Assembly (NCBI RefSeq): GCF_002217395.1
Contig: NZ_MUHD01000011.1
Location: forward strand, 183,896-247,895
Length of the DNA: 64,000 bases
Source: Flavobacterium plurextorum
GTDB lineage: Bacteria > Bacteroidota > Bacteroidia > Flavobacteriales > Flavobacteriaceae
Direction: 5' to 3'
Shown here: positions 45,517 to 55,609 of the stretch, one piece after another
Layout: each line of letters begins with the position of its first letter
How positions within the stretch are numbered: the stretch's first letter is position 1
The notes under the pieces: model-generated
Databases searched by the model: none
Seen by the model: the letters and a program-made list of their open reading frames with translations, nothing else
Told to the model about the DNA's origin: nothing
Position numbers and translations under genes: made by a program

Positions 45517-46285
45517 CGGCTTCTATTTTTTGAGTCAAAACAATAAATTCCTCGACACTAAGCTGTTCCGGACGTTTATCAAAGATAGTGTCTTCTCGCA
45601 GATTATCAGATAAATTTAATGTTTTCAAACTGTTACGTAATGTTTTTCGTCTTTGCTGAAAAGCCGTTTTTACCACTGTAAAAAATAACTTTTCGCCACA
45701 AGGAAGGCTATAATCTTCCTTTCGGGTCATTTTCATCACACCCGACTTGACCTTGGGCGGAGGAATAAAAACATTTTCATCTACCGTAAACAGATACTCA
45801 GTATCATAGAAAGCCTGTGCTAAAACAGATAAGATTCCATAGGCTTTGGAGCCTTTTTTCTCGCAGATTCGTTCTGCAACTTCTTTTTGAAACATTCCTG
45901 AAAACTCAGGAATCTGGTCTCTAAACTCTAATGTTCTAAAAACAATTTGAGTAGAGATATTATAAGGGAAATTTCCAATTATTGCAAATTGTTTATCTCC
46001 GTATACTTCATGTATATTGTATTTCAGAAAATCTTTAGAGATAATCTGATCTTTTAATTTTGGATAGTTCTCCCCTAAATACGCCACAGATTCGGTATCA
46101 ATTTCGATCACGTGAGTATTAATTGGTTTCTCGAGCAAATACTTAGTAAGCACACCCATCCCAGGTCCTATTTCTAAAACCTCTTCATATCCCTTTAAGC
46201 TCAAAGTATCGGCAATTGCTTTTGCGATGCTTTCGTCTTTAAGGAAATGCTGTCCTAAGTGTTTTTTGGCTTTTACTTTTTCCAT
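45506..46285 (-). CDS. rsmA: 16S rRNA dimethyladenosine transferase (RsmA/KsgA)
   Basis: A 259-residue SAM-dependent methyltransferase that dimethylates two adjacent adenines near the 3' end of 16S rRNA (A1518/A1519). Motifs: [29 protein letters not shown] (SAM site), [27 protein letters not shown] (catalytic NxPY-type) and [12 protein letters not shown]. Length is standard. It is the first gene of the rsmA-mgtE pair, which overlap by 11 bases. Confidence 0.97.
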   Translation of the reverse strand: MEKVKAKKHLGQHFLKDESIAKAIADTLSLKGYEEVLEIGPGMGVLTKYLLEKPINTHVIEIDTESVAYLGENYPKLKDQIISKDFLKYNIHEVYGDKQFAIIGNFPYNISTQIVFRTLEFRDQIPEFSGMFQKEVAERICEKKGSKAYGILSVLAQAFYDTEYLFTVDENVFIPPPKVKSGVMKMTRKEDYSLPCGEKLFFTVVKTAFQQRRKTLRNSLKTLNLSDNLREDTIFDKRPEQLSVEEFIVLTQKIEADGV

Positions 46286-46439
46286 TTTCTATCTTGTTTT
46301 GCCGCGAGGGCGCAAAAGTATTCTTTTTGCTGCAAAGGCTCAAACTTTTTTACTACTAAGACTCAAAGACACAAAGTTTTATTTAGTTTTTGTCTCAATT
46401 CTCTAACTAAAAATGCAAAACCGAGGTTAAAACTCAAAC

Positions 46440-46751
46440 TTAGTGCTCTGAAATAAGCTCCAACTCTGTTCTAAAAGAAAGCATTTTATCAGCAAATAAT
46501 TCTAATGCTTCTTGTCTTAATTTAGGCGCATCTTCAAGATAATATTTTTCTAAAGTAGCTCTGCTGTCTGTTATATATTGAACTGAGTATGTAATACCTC
46601 CCATTTCTTCTTCCACTAAAACTCTCACAATTCTTGCCGATGAGAATTTTTGAGTTGCCAAAACTTCAGGTATGTGTTTTTCCTGCATCCATTTTAACCA
46701 TTGGTCGTGAACGCTTTCGTGTATATTGGTTGTAACGTTGTAAATAATCAT
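46440..46751 (-). CDS. DUF4286 family protein
   Basis: A 103-residue protein matching DUF4286: IIYNVTTNIHESVHDQWLKWM, HIPEVLATQKF and ITYSVQYITDSRATLEKYY. It is a small cytoplasmic ferredoxin-like-fold protein, common in Bacteroidota beside rsmA or TPR genes. Function unknown. It lies between the TPR gene (minus, upstream) and rsmA, separated from both by about 100-150 bases of degenerate repeats. Confidence 0.88.
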   Translation of the reverse strand: MIIYNVTTNIHESVHDQWLKWMQEKHIPEVLATQKFSSARIVRVLVEEEMGGITYSVQYITDSRATLEKYYLEDAPKLRQEALELFADKMLSFRTELELISEH

Positions 46752-46858
46752 TTTTTTCTAAAGATTCTGAGATTCTAAAGTATTAAGTTTTTCTTTTTAG
46801 GCACTTAATCCTTTATTGAATCATCGCATTATTAATTCTTTTCTTTGGAATTTGGAAT

Positions 46859-48640
46859 TTATAAATTCTTATCCCCTCTTAACTCTCGGTATTTTTTTCT
46901 GGCATCAACAAAGTAAATACTATCCTGATGATTAAAAATTACCTTTTCATATAAAGGCTTTGCCTTTTCTGTATCGTGCAATTCATCGTTGTAAATTTCT
47001 GCCGAAAAAAACAGCGCTTCGTCAACATAAATTCCGTCACTGTGGTGATCGATAATTTGTTGGTATTGGCTTAAAGCCGAATTGTAATCCTTCAAACTTT
47101 CGTAAATTTTGCCTAAACGCAACATTGTAACAGCTTCAATTTCCTGCCCTTTATAAGTCTTTAATATGCTTTGAAACTGCGCAATTGCTTCTGGTTTTTT
47201 ATTTTGATAAATTAAAAAATCACCTTTTGCAAACTGTTTCAAAGCCGTTTGTGTCGAATCCGCAGCTTTATTATCGTTTATTAACAAAAAATACTCTAGA
47301 GCATCGTTCGCAATCAATTGTGTATTTGCCGATTTTAATGCTTTAAACTGTGTTAAAGCCCAATCAAAATCAGTTTTAAAATAACTTGTTTTAGCAGCTT
47401 TTAAACTTGCTTCATACGTCATAACATCATTCTTTAGATCTAATTGAATCTGCGAATAATAAATTAATGCCTGATTGAATTTTTCTTCTAATAACAAAAT
47501 ATCTGCAAGTTCCATTTTAGCGTCTGCCTGCTGATATGCGTTCAAATTTAATTCCAGAGCTTTTTTCACAATTACCTTAGCTTCTTCTGTCTTTTTTAGA
47601 TTAAAAGCTAAAAAATGCGCTTGAATTAATTGCAAAGATAAGGTAAAAGGAGTTATTTCGTAAGTTGTGAGCAATTGCTGCAGCTCATTTGTAATTGCGG
47701 GATAATCTTTTTCCTGCGCTTTATCGATTTTAATCTGCATTAAACGGGCATTACTCTCTACCAATAAATCTAAATCTTTGGTGTTTTGAAGAATGAAATT
47801 CAATATTTCTTCTGCCGTGTCAGTATCATCTTCATTTATGGCAAACTGACTCAGGTTTACAATGCTTATTAATGATTCTGGTTCGCGTTTGTAAATTGCT
47901 TTCTCTTGAATAAATGCTTTTCCAAATTCTTTCTGCTGTACATAAAACCAGCTTAGATAATGATTCCAAAAAACATCCTGATCTTTTTGCGTTTTTAAAA
48001 TCAAGGCTTTTCGCATAGCATCTTTAAATGCTGTATTATCAGTTTCCCCATTCATAAAACGGGCAAGCTGTGTTTGTATCAAATTGGAGTTTTGCGGATT
48101 CTGATACGATTCTGTCAGCAGCATATCTATCATTAGATCTGTTTTCCCAAGCTGACCGTATAACATCCCAATTTGGAAGTTAAAATTATAATTGGGCTGC
48201 ACCTGCATTCCTGTTTGATAAGCTTTTACCGCATATTCAAGCAGAACTTTTTTCTCAAAAGAATTACCAATTCCATAAACATCATTAGGGCTTGTTTTGA
48301 TTTTATCGATTGCCTGCTCGTAGTAAGATTTAGCCTTAGAATCATTTTTTTGCAACTGAAAATTATATCCTAATTCAACTAAAAAAACACCTTGTTTGTA
48401 TTTGTTATAGCGATCCTGAATCGTTTTCTCGGCAACATCATACATTTGCAGCTGTTGATAACAGTCTACCGTTCTTAAAAAATACTGAGTATTTGAGGGC
48501 GAACCTTTTACAAGCTCCTCATAAATCAGTTTAGCTTTCTCAAAATCGCCTTTCTCGTAGTAATTATTTGCCAATTGCTCGTTTTGCGAAAACACAAAAC
48601 CAGACCACAACAAAACGATATAGATAAAGATGTTTTTCAT
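46859..48640 (-). CDS. Exported tetratricopeptide-repeat protein
   Basis: A 593-residue protein with a signal peptide (MKNIFIYIVLLWSGFVFSQ), then roughly twelve TPR-like helical pairs: AKLIYEELVKGSPSNTQYFLRT, DSKAKSYYEQAIDKI, PEAIAQFQSILKTYKG, NSALSQYQQIIDHH and EKAKPLYEKVIFNHQD are the clearest. No catalytic domain is visible. It is probably periplasmic or outer-membrane-associated as a scaffold. It lies 59 bases downstream of lgt. Confidence 0.85.
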   Translation of the reverse strand: MKNIFIYIVLLWSGFVFSQNEQLANNYYEKGDFEKAKLIYEELVKGSPSNTQYFLRTVDCYQQLQMYDVAEKTIQDRYNKYKQGVFLVELGYNFQLQKNDSKAKSYYEQAIDKIKTSPNDVYGIGNSFEKKVLLEYAVKAYQTGMQVQPNYNFNFQIGMLYGQLGKTDLMIDMLLTESYQNPQNSNLIQTQLARFMNGETDNTAFKDAMRKALILKTQKDQDVFWNHYLSWFYVQQKEFGKAFIQEKAIYKREPESLISIVNLSQFAINEDDTDTAEEILNFILQNTKDLDLLVESNARLMQIKIDKAQEKDYPAITNELQQLLTTYEITPFTLSLQLIQAHFLAFNLKKTEEAKVIVKKALELNLNAYQQADAKMELADILLLEEKFNQALIYYSQIQLDLKNDVMTYEASLKAAKTSYFKTDFDWALTQFKALKSANTQLIANDALEYFLLINDNKAADSTQTALKQFAKGDFLIYQNKKPEAIAQFQSILKTYKGQEIEAVTMLRLGKIYESLKDYNSALSQYQQIIDHHSDGIYVDEALFFSAEIYNDELHDTEKAKPLYEKVIFNHQDSIYFVDARKKYRELRGDKNL

Positions 48641-48699
48641 ATTCAGCTTATTAAGTTGCGGCTTTTAGTTATCCGATTTAGAATCAAACACAGTAATTA

Positions 48700-49542
48700 T
48701 TAAACTCCTGCGTAATCGCTTTTTTTTCTTGATTTTAAAACAATCAAAATTATGCCAATAATTATAAAAGGAATACTCAATAATTGTCCCATGTTAAAGA
48801 GCATATCGTTCTCGAAACTTTCTTGATTTTCCTTAAAAAATTCAATTATAAATCTAGCTAAAAATAGTAAAGTTAAAAAGGTGCCAAAAATCAATCCATT
48901 GGCATTTCTAATGGTTTCTGATTTATACATTTTAAACAAAATACCAAAAATCAATAGATAAGCAAATGCTTCATACAATTGTGTTGGGTGTCTCGGAATC
49001 ATATCATCTCTTTGAAAAACAACTCCCCAATTTCCGTTAGTAGCTTTTCCGTAGATTTCAGAATTCATAAAATTCCCAAATCTTATAAATGCTCCTGTTA
49101 CTGGAACTCCAACTGCCATTTTATCTAAAAGCCATAAAAACTTTACATGATATTTTCGACAGTATAAAACCAATGCAATCAGTACACCTATTGATCCGCC
49201 GTGACTTGCTAAACCCTGATATCCAACAAATTTATAAACTCCTGCTGTTTCTTTTATCGGCAAAAGAATCTCGACCGGATGCTTCATAAAATATTCAGGC
49301 TCATAGAAAAAAACATGCCCTAATCTTGCACCCAAAATTGTTCCAACAATTACATAAACCAGCAGACTATCCAGATTCTCTACAGAAAGATTTTCTTTTT
49401 TATAAATATTCCTTACGATATAATATCCCAATAAAAGACCACAGGCAAAAAGCGCTCCGTAATACTTCAAAGGAAAACTATCTGTTATCCAATAAATAAC
49501 AGGATCTACATTCCAATTTAACACTCCATTCATCCTCTTCAA
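48700..49542 (-). CDS. lgt: Prolipoprotein diacylglyceryl transferase
   Basis: A 280-residue inner-membrane enzyme that attaches diacylglycerol to the lipobox cysteine of prolipoproteins. Family motifs: YYGALFACGLLLGYYI, GARLGHVFFYEP, GYQGLASHGGSIG (the essential His), GAFIRFGNFMNSEIYG (the Lgt Arg-Gly-Asn signature) and RHPTQLYEAFAYL. Seven hydrophobic helices can be counted. It serves the many lipoproteins in this window. Start uncertain between Met1 and Met4. Confidence 0.96.
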   Translation of the reverse strand: MKRMNGVLNWNVDPVIYWITDSFPLKYYGALFACGLLLGYYIVRNIYKKENLSVENLDSLLVYVIVGTILGARLGHVFFYEPEYFMKHPVEILLPIKETAGVYKFVGYQGLASHGGSIGVLIALVLYCRKYHVKFLWLLDKMAVGVPVTGAFIRFGNFMNSEIYGKATNGNWGVVFQRDDMIPRHPTQLYEAFAYLLIFGILFKMYKSETIRNANGLIFGTFLTLLFLARFIIEFFKENQESFENDMLFNMGQLLSIPFIIIGIILIVLKSRKKSDYAGV

Positions 49543-49572
49543 TTTTAATTATGCTGACTGTTACAATTAAGA

Positions 49573-49606
49573 AAACCTAACAAGTTTAAAAAAACCTGTT
49601 AGGTTT
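49573..49606 (-). terminator. Terminator of serS
   Basis: On the minus strand, AAACCTAACA and TGTTAGGTTT form a 10-bp stem around a T-rich loop, about 20 bases after the serS stop at 49628. Confidence 0.7.
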
Positions 49607-49627
49607 AACCCTAAATGTACGAAATTT

Positions 49628-50899
49628 TTAATTTATGATGTCAAAACCACAGTAAGGGCGTAAAACTTCTGGAATTACTATTCCTTCTGGTGTTTGATAA
49701 TTTTCTATAATTCCTGCTAAAACTCTAGGCAAAGCCAATGAACTTCCGTTTAATGTGTGTGCCAATTGGTTTTTACCATCTTTGTCTTTAAAACGCAGTT
49801 TTAAGCGGTTTGCTTGAAAAGTTTCGAAGTTAGAAACTGAACTAATTTCTAACCAGCGATCCTGCGCTGTAGAGAACACTTCAAAATCATAGGTTAAAGC
49901 TGATGTGAAGCCCATATCACCACCGCATAAACGTAAAATTCTGTATGGTAATTTCAGTTCTTGCAAAATATTCTTTACGTGCTCTACCATTCCGTCAAGC
50001 GCTTGGTATGAATTATCTGGGTGCTCAACACGAACGATTTCAACTTTATCAAATTGGTGCAAACGGTTTAATCCACGTACGTGCGCTCCATATGAACCTG
50101 CTTCACGACGGAAACATGGTGTATAAGCGGTGTGTAAAACCGGCAATTCACTTTCGTTTAAAATAACGTCGCGGAATAAATTGGTAACTGGCACCTCAGC
50201 TGTTGGAATCAAATATAAATCATCAATTCCAGCATGATACATCTGTCCTTCTTTATCTGGCAATTGCCCAGTTCCATAACCTGAAGCTTCATTTACCAAA
50301 TGCGGTACTTGAACTTCGTTATATCCTGCTGCTGTATTTTTATCTAAAAAATAATTGATCAAAGCACGTTGTAAACGAGCTCCTTTTCCTTTGTAAACAG
50401 GAAAACCTGCTCCTGTAATTTTTACACCCAATTCAAAATCGATGATATCATATTTCTTAACCAATTCCCAGTGTGGTTGTGCACCTTCATGCAAAACTGG
50501 AATATCGCCTTCTTGAAAAACATTCAAATTATCATCTGGAGTTTTTCCTTCAGGAACGATATCTGCTGGAAGATTTGGAAGCGTGTATAATTTATTAGTC
50601 AGCTCAACAGCCAAAGCTTCTGCTTTTTCGCCAAGTTCTTTGCTTTTTTCTTTTAATGAAACGGTTTTTTCTTTTAAAATTGCGGCTTTAGATTTCTCTC
50701 CCGCTTTCATTAATTCGCCTATGTCTTTGGACAATTTATTAGATTCAGATAAAATATTGTCTAGCTCAACTTGCGCAGCACGACGATTTTCATCTAATTT
50801 CACCACCTCTTCAACAACGCTTTTAGCATCGATATTTCGTTTTGCTAAAGCCTTGATTACTTTCTCCTGATTTTCTCTAATAAATGCGATTTGTAACAT
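49628..50899 (-). CDS. serS: Seryl-tRNA synthetase
   Basis: A 423-residue class II synthetase that charges tRNA-Ser. The N-terminal long antiparallel coiled coil covers about 30-100 (DENRRAAQVELDNILSESNKLSKDI). The catalytic core includes LIPTAEVPVTNLFRD, motif 2 FRREAGSYGAHVRGLNRLHQFDKVE, and motif 3 LNGSSLALPRVLAGIIENYQ. Length is typical. Single gene with its own terminator. Confidence 0.98.
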   Translation of the reverse strand: MLQIAFIRENQEKVIKALAKRNIDAKSVVEEVVKLDENRRAAQVELDNILSESNKLSKDIGELMKAGEKSKAAILKEKTVSLKEKSKELGEKAEALAVELTNKLYTLPNLPADIVPEGKTPDDNLNVFQEGDIPVLHEGAQPHWELVKKYDIIDFELGVKITGAGFPVYKGKGARLQRALINYFLDKNTAAGYNEVQVPHLVNEASGYGTGQLPDKEGQMYHAGIDDLYLIPTAEVPVTNLFRDVILNESELPVLHTAYTPCFRREAGSYGAHVRGLNRLHQFDKVEIVRVEHPDNSYQALDGMVEHVKNILQELKLPYRILRLCGGDMGFTSALTYDFEVFSTAQDRWLEISSVSNFETFQANRLKLRFKDKDGKNQLAHTLNGSSLALPRVLAGIIENYQTPEGIVIPEVLRPYCGFDIIN

Positions 50900-51049
50900 A
50901 GCTTGTTTTTTATAACTATTGTATATTTTTTATAACGGAAGCAAATTTAAGCAAATGTTTCCTAAGATTATGACAAAGTTTTTGAGGAAAGGAATATTTC
51001 GCACATATATACGCGGTTTCCCTAAAGGTTTGTAAAGTCTTTTTAAAGT

Positions 51050-52459
51050 TTAATCTTTTATCATTTTAAAAGTTTGTACTGAATTGCCAACTGTAACTTT
51101 TAAAATGTAAAATCCAGAAAGTAATCCGGAAACATTTATCGTTCCGTCGCTTGTTTTTCCTTTTAAAACCGACACGGATTCAAAGTTAAAAAACTCAAAA
51201 TCAAAGTTTTTAGAATTCAAATTCTCAATTGTAATTGTTGTTACGGCGGGATTTGGAAAAACAAAGGGCTTGCTTTTTGCGTCTTCTTTTGGCGGCATAT
51301 TATTGCAGGCACTTTCTAAAAGCATATCCAAATCAAATTCATCATACGCCAAAGTATAATTTAATTCTTTTGCTTTTGTAAATAAGACACAGGCTTCTTC
51401 GTACTTTTTTTGATCAAGATAAATGATTCCGAGGTTTTTCATAGCATACGAATTGTTTTTATCCATATCCAAAGCGATCTTCAAATCGGCAATTCCTTTA
51501 TCCGATTCTCCAAGTTTATGATAGATTAAACCTCTAGTTGTTCTTAAATCACGTCCGCCATATCCTGTTGTTCTTTCGATAATGGCTTTTTCAGATACAA
51601 AAGCAAACATGATATTGTCCATTGCTTTTTCATACTCGCCCATGTCACTGTACAATCTAGCAAGTCCCCATCTCGCGTGGGCATGATCTGGTTTTGCGGC
51701 TATAATTTTCTCTAAATAATAACGTGCCAAATCATATGATTTTCTCTGCTGCAACAATGTTGCAAAATTATATAGAATGCGATAATCATTGGGCGCATTC
51801 TGGATTGCTTTATAATAATAGTGAAACGCGAAACTTTCCATTTCGAGTGATCCATATATACTTGCAATACGATCGTAAAGTTTACTTCGAAAGGAAGCCG
51901 CTTTCTTTTGCGCTGAGTCTGATAAAACTAAATTCTTGTTTTTTGGATCTTTGTCAATCGCATATTCGACCCTTTTTAAATCCTCAATTGCCAGTGTTGC
52001 ATTACCAAGACTGATTCTTAAAACCCCGCGATTGTAGAGATCATTAATTTTTGTTGGGTTAAAATTGGTCTTTGTATTAATTTCAATCAGCATTTTTAGT
52101 GCTTTCTTGGTAGTTTCTTCTCGATCTTTATTAAAAGGCAGTTTATGATCTACTCGACTTGTTAATTTTCCATGCACAAAGTTCCACGTTACGAGTTTTT
52201 CACCTTGTTTGTTAAGCTGATAGCAATCTCCATCTTTTTTGCCTTCTTTATCAAAATAGAAAACTTCATTTAGTTTTCCACTCGAATAATAAGTTTTAGA
52301 ACTGTCTGGTTTTTTATCGATTCCATACCAAATTTCAATAGACACCACTTGATCATCGTAAAAATAACGAGTCACATTATCCGATATTTCTTTTTGTTTT
52401 TCTTGCGCCAACAAGAAAACAGGCAATATCAGTAAAACAAGAAGTATTTTTTTTAGCAT
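51050..52459 (-). CDS. TPR protein with T9SS C-terminal sorting domain
   Basis: A 469-residue exported protein. The signal peptide ends LLAQ. Residues about 25-105 hold toxin-antidote MORN-like repeats (TYYSSGKLNEVFYFDKEGKKDG). Residues about 125-385 are TPR units (FHYYYKAIQNAPNDYRILYN; ARWGLARLYSDMGEYEKAMDN; AMKNLGIIYLDQKKYEEACV). The last ~75 residues are a T9SS type A sorting domain (FVFPNPAVTTITIEN, then GFYILKVTVGN and FKMIKD). A TPR scaffold sent outside via T9SS is unusual. It starts 27 bases downstream of the lipoprotein gene at 52487. Confidence 0.85.
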   Translation of the reverse strand: MLKKILLVLLILPVFLLAQEKQKEISDNVTRYFYDDQVVSIEIWYGIDKKPDSSKTYYSSGKLNEVFYFDKEGKKDGDCYQLNKQGEKLVTWNFVHGKLTSRVDHKLPFNKDREETTKKALKMLIEINTKTNFNPTKINDLYNRGVLRISLGNATLAIEDLKRVEYAIDKDPKNKNLVLSDSAQKKAASFRSKLYDRIASIYGSLEMESFAFHYYYKAIQNAPNDYRILYNFATLLQQRKSYDLARYYLEKIIAAKPDHAHARWGLARLYSDMGEYEKAMDNIMFAFVSEKAIIERTTGYGGRDLRTTRGLIYHKLGESDKGIADLKIALDMDKNNSYAMKNLGIIYLDQKKYEEACVLFTKAKELNYTLAYDEFDLDMLLESACNNMPPKEDAKSKPFVFPNPAVTTITIENLNSKNFDFEFFNFESVSVLKGKTSDGTINVSGLLSGFYILKVTVGNSVQTFKMIKD

Positions 52460-52486
52460 TTTTTCAGTTTCTATTTACGCGTAAAA

Positions 52487-53383
52487 TTATAAAAATCGGC
52501 TTTGATCGTCTTTTTTAAACGAGTAGATTTCACCATTGTATCGTAACCTTTGAAATTCTTTTTTAACTTTTAAATCATTCATTTTCTGAATATCATTTTC
52601 TAAATCTTCCTCGGCAGCCGCTTCATACGAAAATATTTTTGAAACCAATAAATCATAAAATCCATTTGACTGAATGTCAGAAATACTAATACCTGTTTCC
52701 AGCGTCTCAAGTTGATAAGTCCCGCTGCCGTCTGAATCTCCATTTACAGACCGAATTGGATATTCGTATAATAACCTTTTCATTTTATTTCCGTCGAAAC
52801 TCACGACAGTAAGCTTTTCCTCAGAATACACTACAACTCTGCTGTTGGAATATACGGCTGTACTAAAAGCAATTGCCTGATCTTTTTCATTCAGCTGCAA
52901 TAAATTTTTCAGAATATAGGTTTTACCAACTCTTAAATCTTCATTCTCATAATAACCAAGATTAGCATCAGATTCTTCAGCCAGGATTTTCCCATCGTTG
53001 TTGTTTACGAAAACATATTTTCTTTCGTAATAATTACCTCGATCTTCATTATTTGATTTTGATTTGCTTTCTTTTCTAATAATACAAATGACGAAAAAAG
53101 TTATTTCGTCATTGAATTTAATGGAGCTGACATCTTCTATTTTGACCGCTTTGTATTCGATTTTCAAGTTTTCAGCCACTTTCTTGAGCAGACTTAAATC
53201 TAATTCGTCAGAAGAAATTATGTATTCACTATTCTTAAAAATCAGTTTATCAACTGGTTTAGGTATCTCTGCTTTAAGAGCCAGCGATGGGGTATTTTCC
53301 TCAGTAATCTCTTTCTCTTTCTTTCCGCAGGAAGATAAAAACAGAAAAATTCCACTGAGAATTAAGTAGGGTTTAATTCTCAT
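52487..53383 (-). CDS. Lipoprotein of unknown function
   Basis: A 298-residue lipoprotein: MRIKPYLILSGIFLFLSSC with Cys19, then GKKEKEITEEN. I recognise no domain. The rest alternates beta strands and charged loops (FVNNNDGKILAEESD; YEYPIRSVNGDSDGSGTYQLE), which suggests a beta-propeller or sandwich. It sits between the TPR/T9SS gene (27 bases downstream) and a patatin-like gene. Confidence 0.75.
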   Translation of the reverse strand: MRIKPYLILSGIFLFLSSCGKKEKEITEENTPSLALKAEIPKPVDKLIFKNSEYIISSDELDLSLLKKVAENLKIEYKAVKIEDVSSIKFNDEITFFVICIIRKESKSKSNNEDRGNYYERKYVFVNNNDGKILAEESDANLGYYENEDLRVGKTYILKNLLQLNEKDQAIAFSTAVYSNSRVVVYSEEKLTVVSFDGNKMKRLLYEYPIRSVNGDSDGSGTYQLETLETGISISDIQSNGFYDLLVSKIFSYEAAAEEDLENDIQKMNDLKVKKEFQRLRYNGEIYSFKKDDQSRFL

Positions 53384-53491
53384 TGTTATTGATTTTAATA
53401 ATTCGGGGCTTCCAAATATAAAATATTCTGCCTACGCTTTTTTAATTAAAATCACATTTTTAAGAAAGTTCTTAATTTAACCCACTGCTTG

Positions 53492-53640
53492 TAATTACTT
53501 TCAACACATAAAAGCATAGATTTTTATGGTCTAAAATTAATTAGGCGTTTCCCTTTTTTAAAACACACCGAGCCGCACTATGCGAAAGAAATGCGTTTCT
53601 TTTCACTTCCTTTTTTAGACACAAAATCTATGTTTTTTTT
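53492..53640. repeat. Dispersed spacer repeat, copy A
   Basis: Shares TAATTACTTTCAACACA at its start and CTATGCGAAAGAAAT-TGTTTCTTTT near its end with the copy at 55318-55475. Copies are diverged (roughly two thirds alike by eye). It lies downstream of the patatin gene on the minus strand. Confidence 0.55.
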
Positions 53641-53663
53641 GCGGTTACACTCAACAAATTAAT

Positions 53664-55208
53664 TTACTTATATTCTACCAGCAATTCTCTCAGTTCATTT
53701 GTTTTCAAAAACACAGCAAAGCGTCCTGATAAAAGCAAAATATCTCTTTCCTGCGCTGTAATTCGCAATTTTGTTTCAACATGAGAAGCATATTCATACA
53801 ACAGTAAAACTTCGCTTGCGGTCAATTCTGGAAATTTATCTTTATCGAGTGTTGCAACTATTATTTCGCCGTCTTTATCTTTTTTAAAAACACTTTCACC
53901 AAATCTAGTGACCAAATCTTCCTTAAAATTGGCAAACAGCTTAATCCAACTGCTGGAATCGTCGTTTGTTCCTTTCAATTCTGCTACTAAATCATTGTAA
54001 TCTTGATCTTTCTCCATTTTCAACAAGTGATCACGAATTGTAGTAAAACCAATTATCTGATAATTCTTAACTGGAATTTTATATCTTTCAAAAGTACTTT
54101 CTACATCTTTGTCAAAAGTTATATATCGTGTTTGAACAGTATAAAGTGAGGCCGTTTCAAACAACGAAAGAAGACCAATTTTTGTGTCGTTTATATAAGG
54201 TTCTTTTTTTCCTTGACCAAGACAATCAATAAAAACGGCTTTTTTATTTTTATCATTGACTCTAGTATCGCTGTGAAGTACTTCCGCCAAAGTTTTATAT
54301 CCCATATTATCTGAGGCGCCGCCATCTATAATACACAATATTTTACTTTGATCTTTGACACCAAATTTAACCTTTGGCAAAACGCCTGGAAACGCAGAAC
54401 TTGCCGTAATGCCATACGTTACAGGAAAATTATATCCGTCATTAATTTCACTTTCGTTTAATGGCAACGCAGCTCTATTTGGCGCAAGCGATGCATTAAG
54501 TTTTAATCCTTTAATAATGTGCGGCATAAACGGAATTCGTTCTCCATTATTAAAAGCAGTTCCGTTTGCAATAAACATTGGCATCAAAGGCACTGTTTTA
54601 CTCTCTTTTGGAATAAAAAAATCAGACAGCAGCATTTGTTTTCCAAATTTATCTTTGTTGTCAGGATTTAGAGCATCATACTGTAAAATATCGGCATCAA
54701 TGCGCTGTGTCATCGATACTCGATCTCCTTTTTCGTTCCGACTGTTGTTTAAAAGCGACAATATATTGGCCGATTTATCGACATAGTCTTTGTAAGCATC
54801 TGCTTTTGAAAAATAAAACTCGTTGAAAGAGCAGTTATCTTGATATAATTTATTTTTGAGAATCGTTAAATAATATCCTGCCGAAAAGCAGCCGCCGGAA
54901 ACTGTTGAATAATAGTCGATTTCGTTTAAAAAATTGCGCTGCAGATTGTTCTCGCTAATTTCTTCAAGCCCAAGAAGAACGCCCATACTAAAAAACTGAG
55001 CTCTTGAACCGCCGCCAGAAATACTTATGCCAAGTGCAATATTAGGATTCTGAAAATTGGAATCTCTTTCCTGAACCGATTTATAATCATTTAAAGAAAC
55101 TGCAGGAATAGAGCTGTAATTGATTTCAGAAAAAAGATTGATTTTGTTTTGAGAAATTGCTGCTTGAACAAAAAGAATCAGCAAAATTTGACAGTATTTA
55201 TTTCTCAT
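53664..55208 (-). CDS. Patatin-like phospholipase
   Basis: I start at the ATG at 55208 (MRNKYCQILLILFVQAAISQ, a good signal peptide; 514 residues); an ATG 11 codons upstream is possible. Phospholipase A2/patatin-fold motifs are visible: the oxyanion-hole GGGSRAQ (65-71), the nucleophile elbow STVSGGCFSAG with Ser104 (VSGG resembles cytosolic PLA2 more than plant patatin GTSTGG), and the catalytic dyad Asp in IIDGGASDNMGYK. It probably hydrolyses phospholipid acyl chains in the periplasm or outside the cell. Flanked by two related spacer repeats. Confidence 0.82.
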   Translation of the reverse strand: MRNKYCQILLILFVQAAISQNKINLFSEINYSSIPAVSLNDYKSVQERDSNFQNPNIALGISISGGGSRAQFFSMGVLLGLEEISENNLQRNFLNEIDYYSTVSGGCFSAGYYLTILKNKLYQDNCSFNEFYFSKADAYKDYVDKSANILSLLNNSRNEKGDRVSMTQRIDADILQYDALNPDNKDKFGKQMLLSDFFIPKESKTVPLMPMFIANGTAFNNGERIPFMPHIIKGLKLNASLAPNRAALPLNESEINDGYNFPVTYGITASSAFPGVLPKVKFGVKDQSKILCIIDGGASDNMGYKTLAEVLHSDTRVNDKNKKAVFIDCLGQGKKEPYINDTKIGLLSLFETASLYTVQTRYITFDKDVESTFERYKIPVKNYQIIGFTTIRDHLLKMEKDQDYNDLVAELKGTNDDSSSWIKLFANFKEDLVTRFGESVFKKDKDGEIIVATLDKDKFPELTASEVLLLYEYASHVETKLRITAQERDILLLSGRFAVFLKTNELRELLVEYK

Positions 55209-55241
55209 TTTGGGCCTTTTTAAAATCCGTAAAACACTCAA

Positions 55242-55609
55242 AGCGAAATTAATAAAGTTATTTCACAAAATAATAGCAGGACTACGTAAAGATTTGTTAA
55301 GTTTTCTCTGTTGAGTATAATTACTTTCAACACACAGAAACACAGCTTTGCAATCGAAAACTAAGCATTTCACTTTTTCTAAATATATCATAGCTGTTCT
55401 ATGCGAAAGAAATATGTTTCTTTTTGTATCCTTTTTTAAATATAAATCTATGTTCCTATGTGTTAGATTATTTTTCAGATAATTACAAACCAACTGGTTA
55501 AGCAATACTTTTAGTGAGGTCTTACTCTTTTTAAACAACAGTTTTAAAAAGAGTAACCAATCACAAAACCTTTGAACCTTTGCCGCTCTGAACCTTTGAA
55601 CCTAAAAGA
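55242..55609. repeat. Intergenic region with dispersed spacer repeat, copy B
   Basis: 368 bases without a supported gene. Positions about 55318-55475 are the second copy of the repeat at 53492-53640. Positions 55566-55602 hold a CCTTTGAACC tandem motif. A 91-residue minus frame here is judged chance. Confidence 0.5.

Noticed and set aside
55263..55538. Minus frame of 91 codons between the patatin and DMP19-like genes
   Set aside because: It lies on a dispersed spacer repeat whose other copy does not keep the frame.
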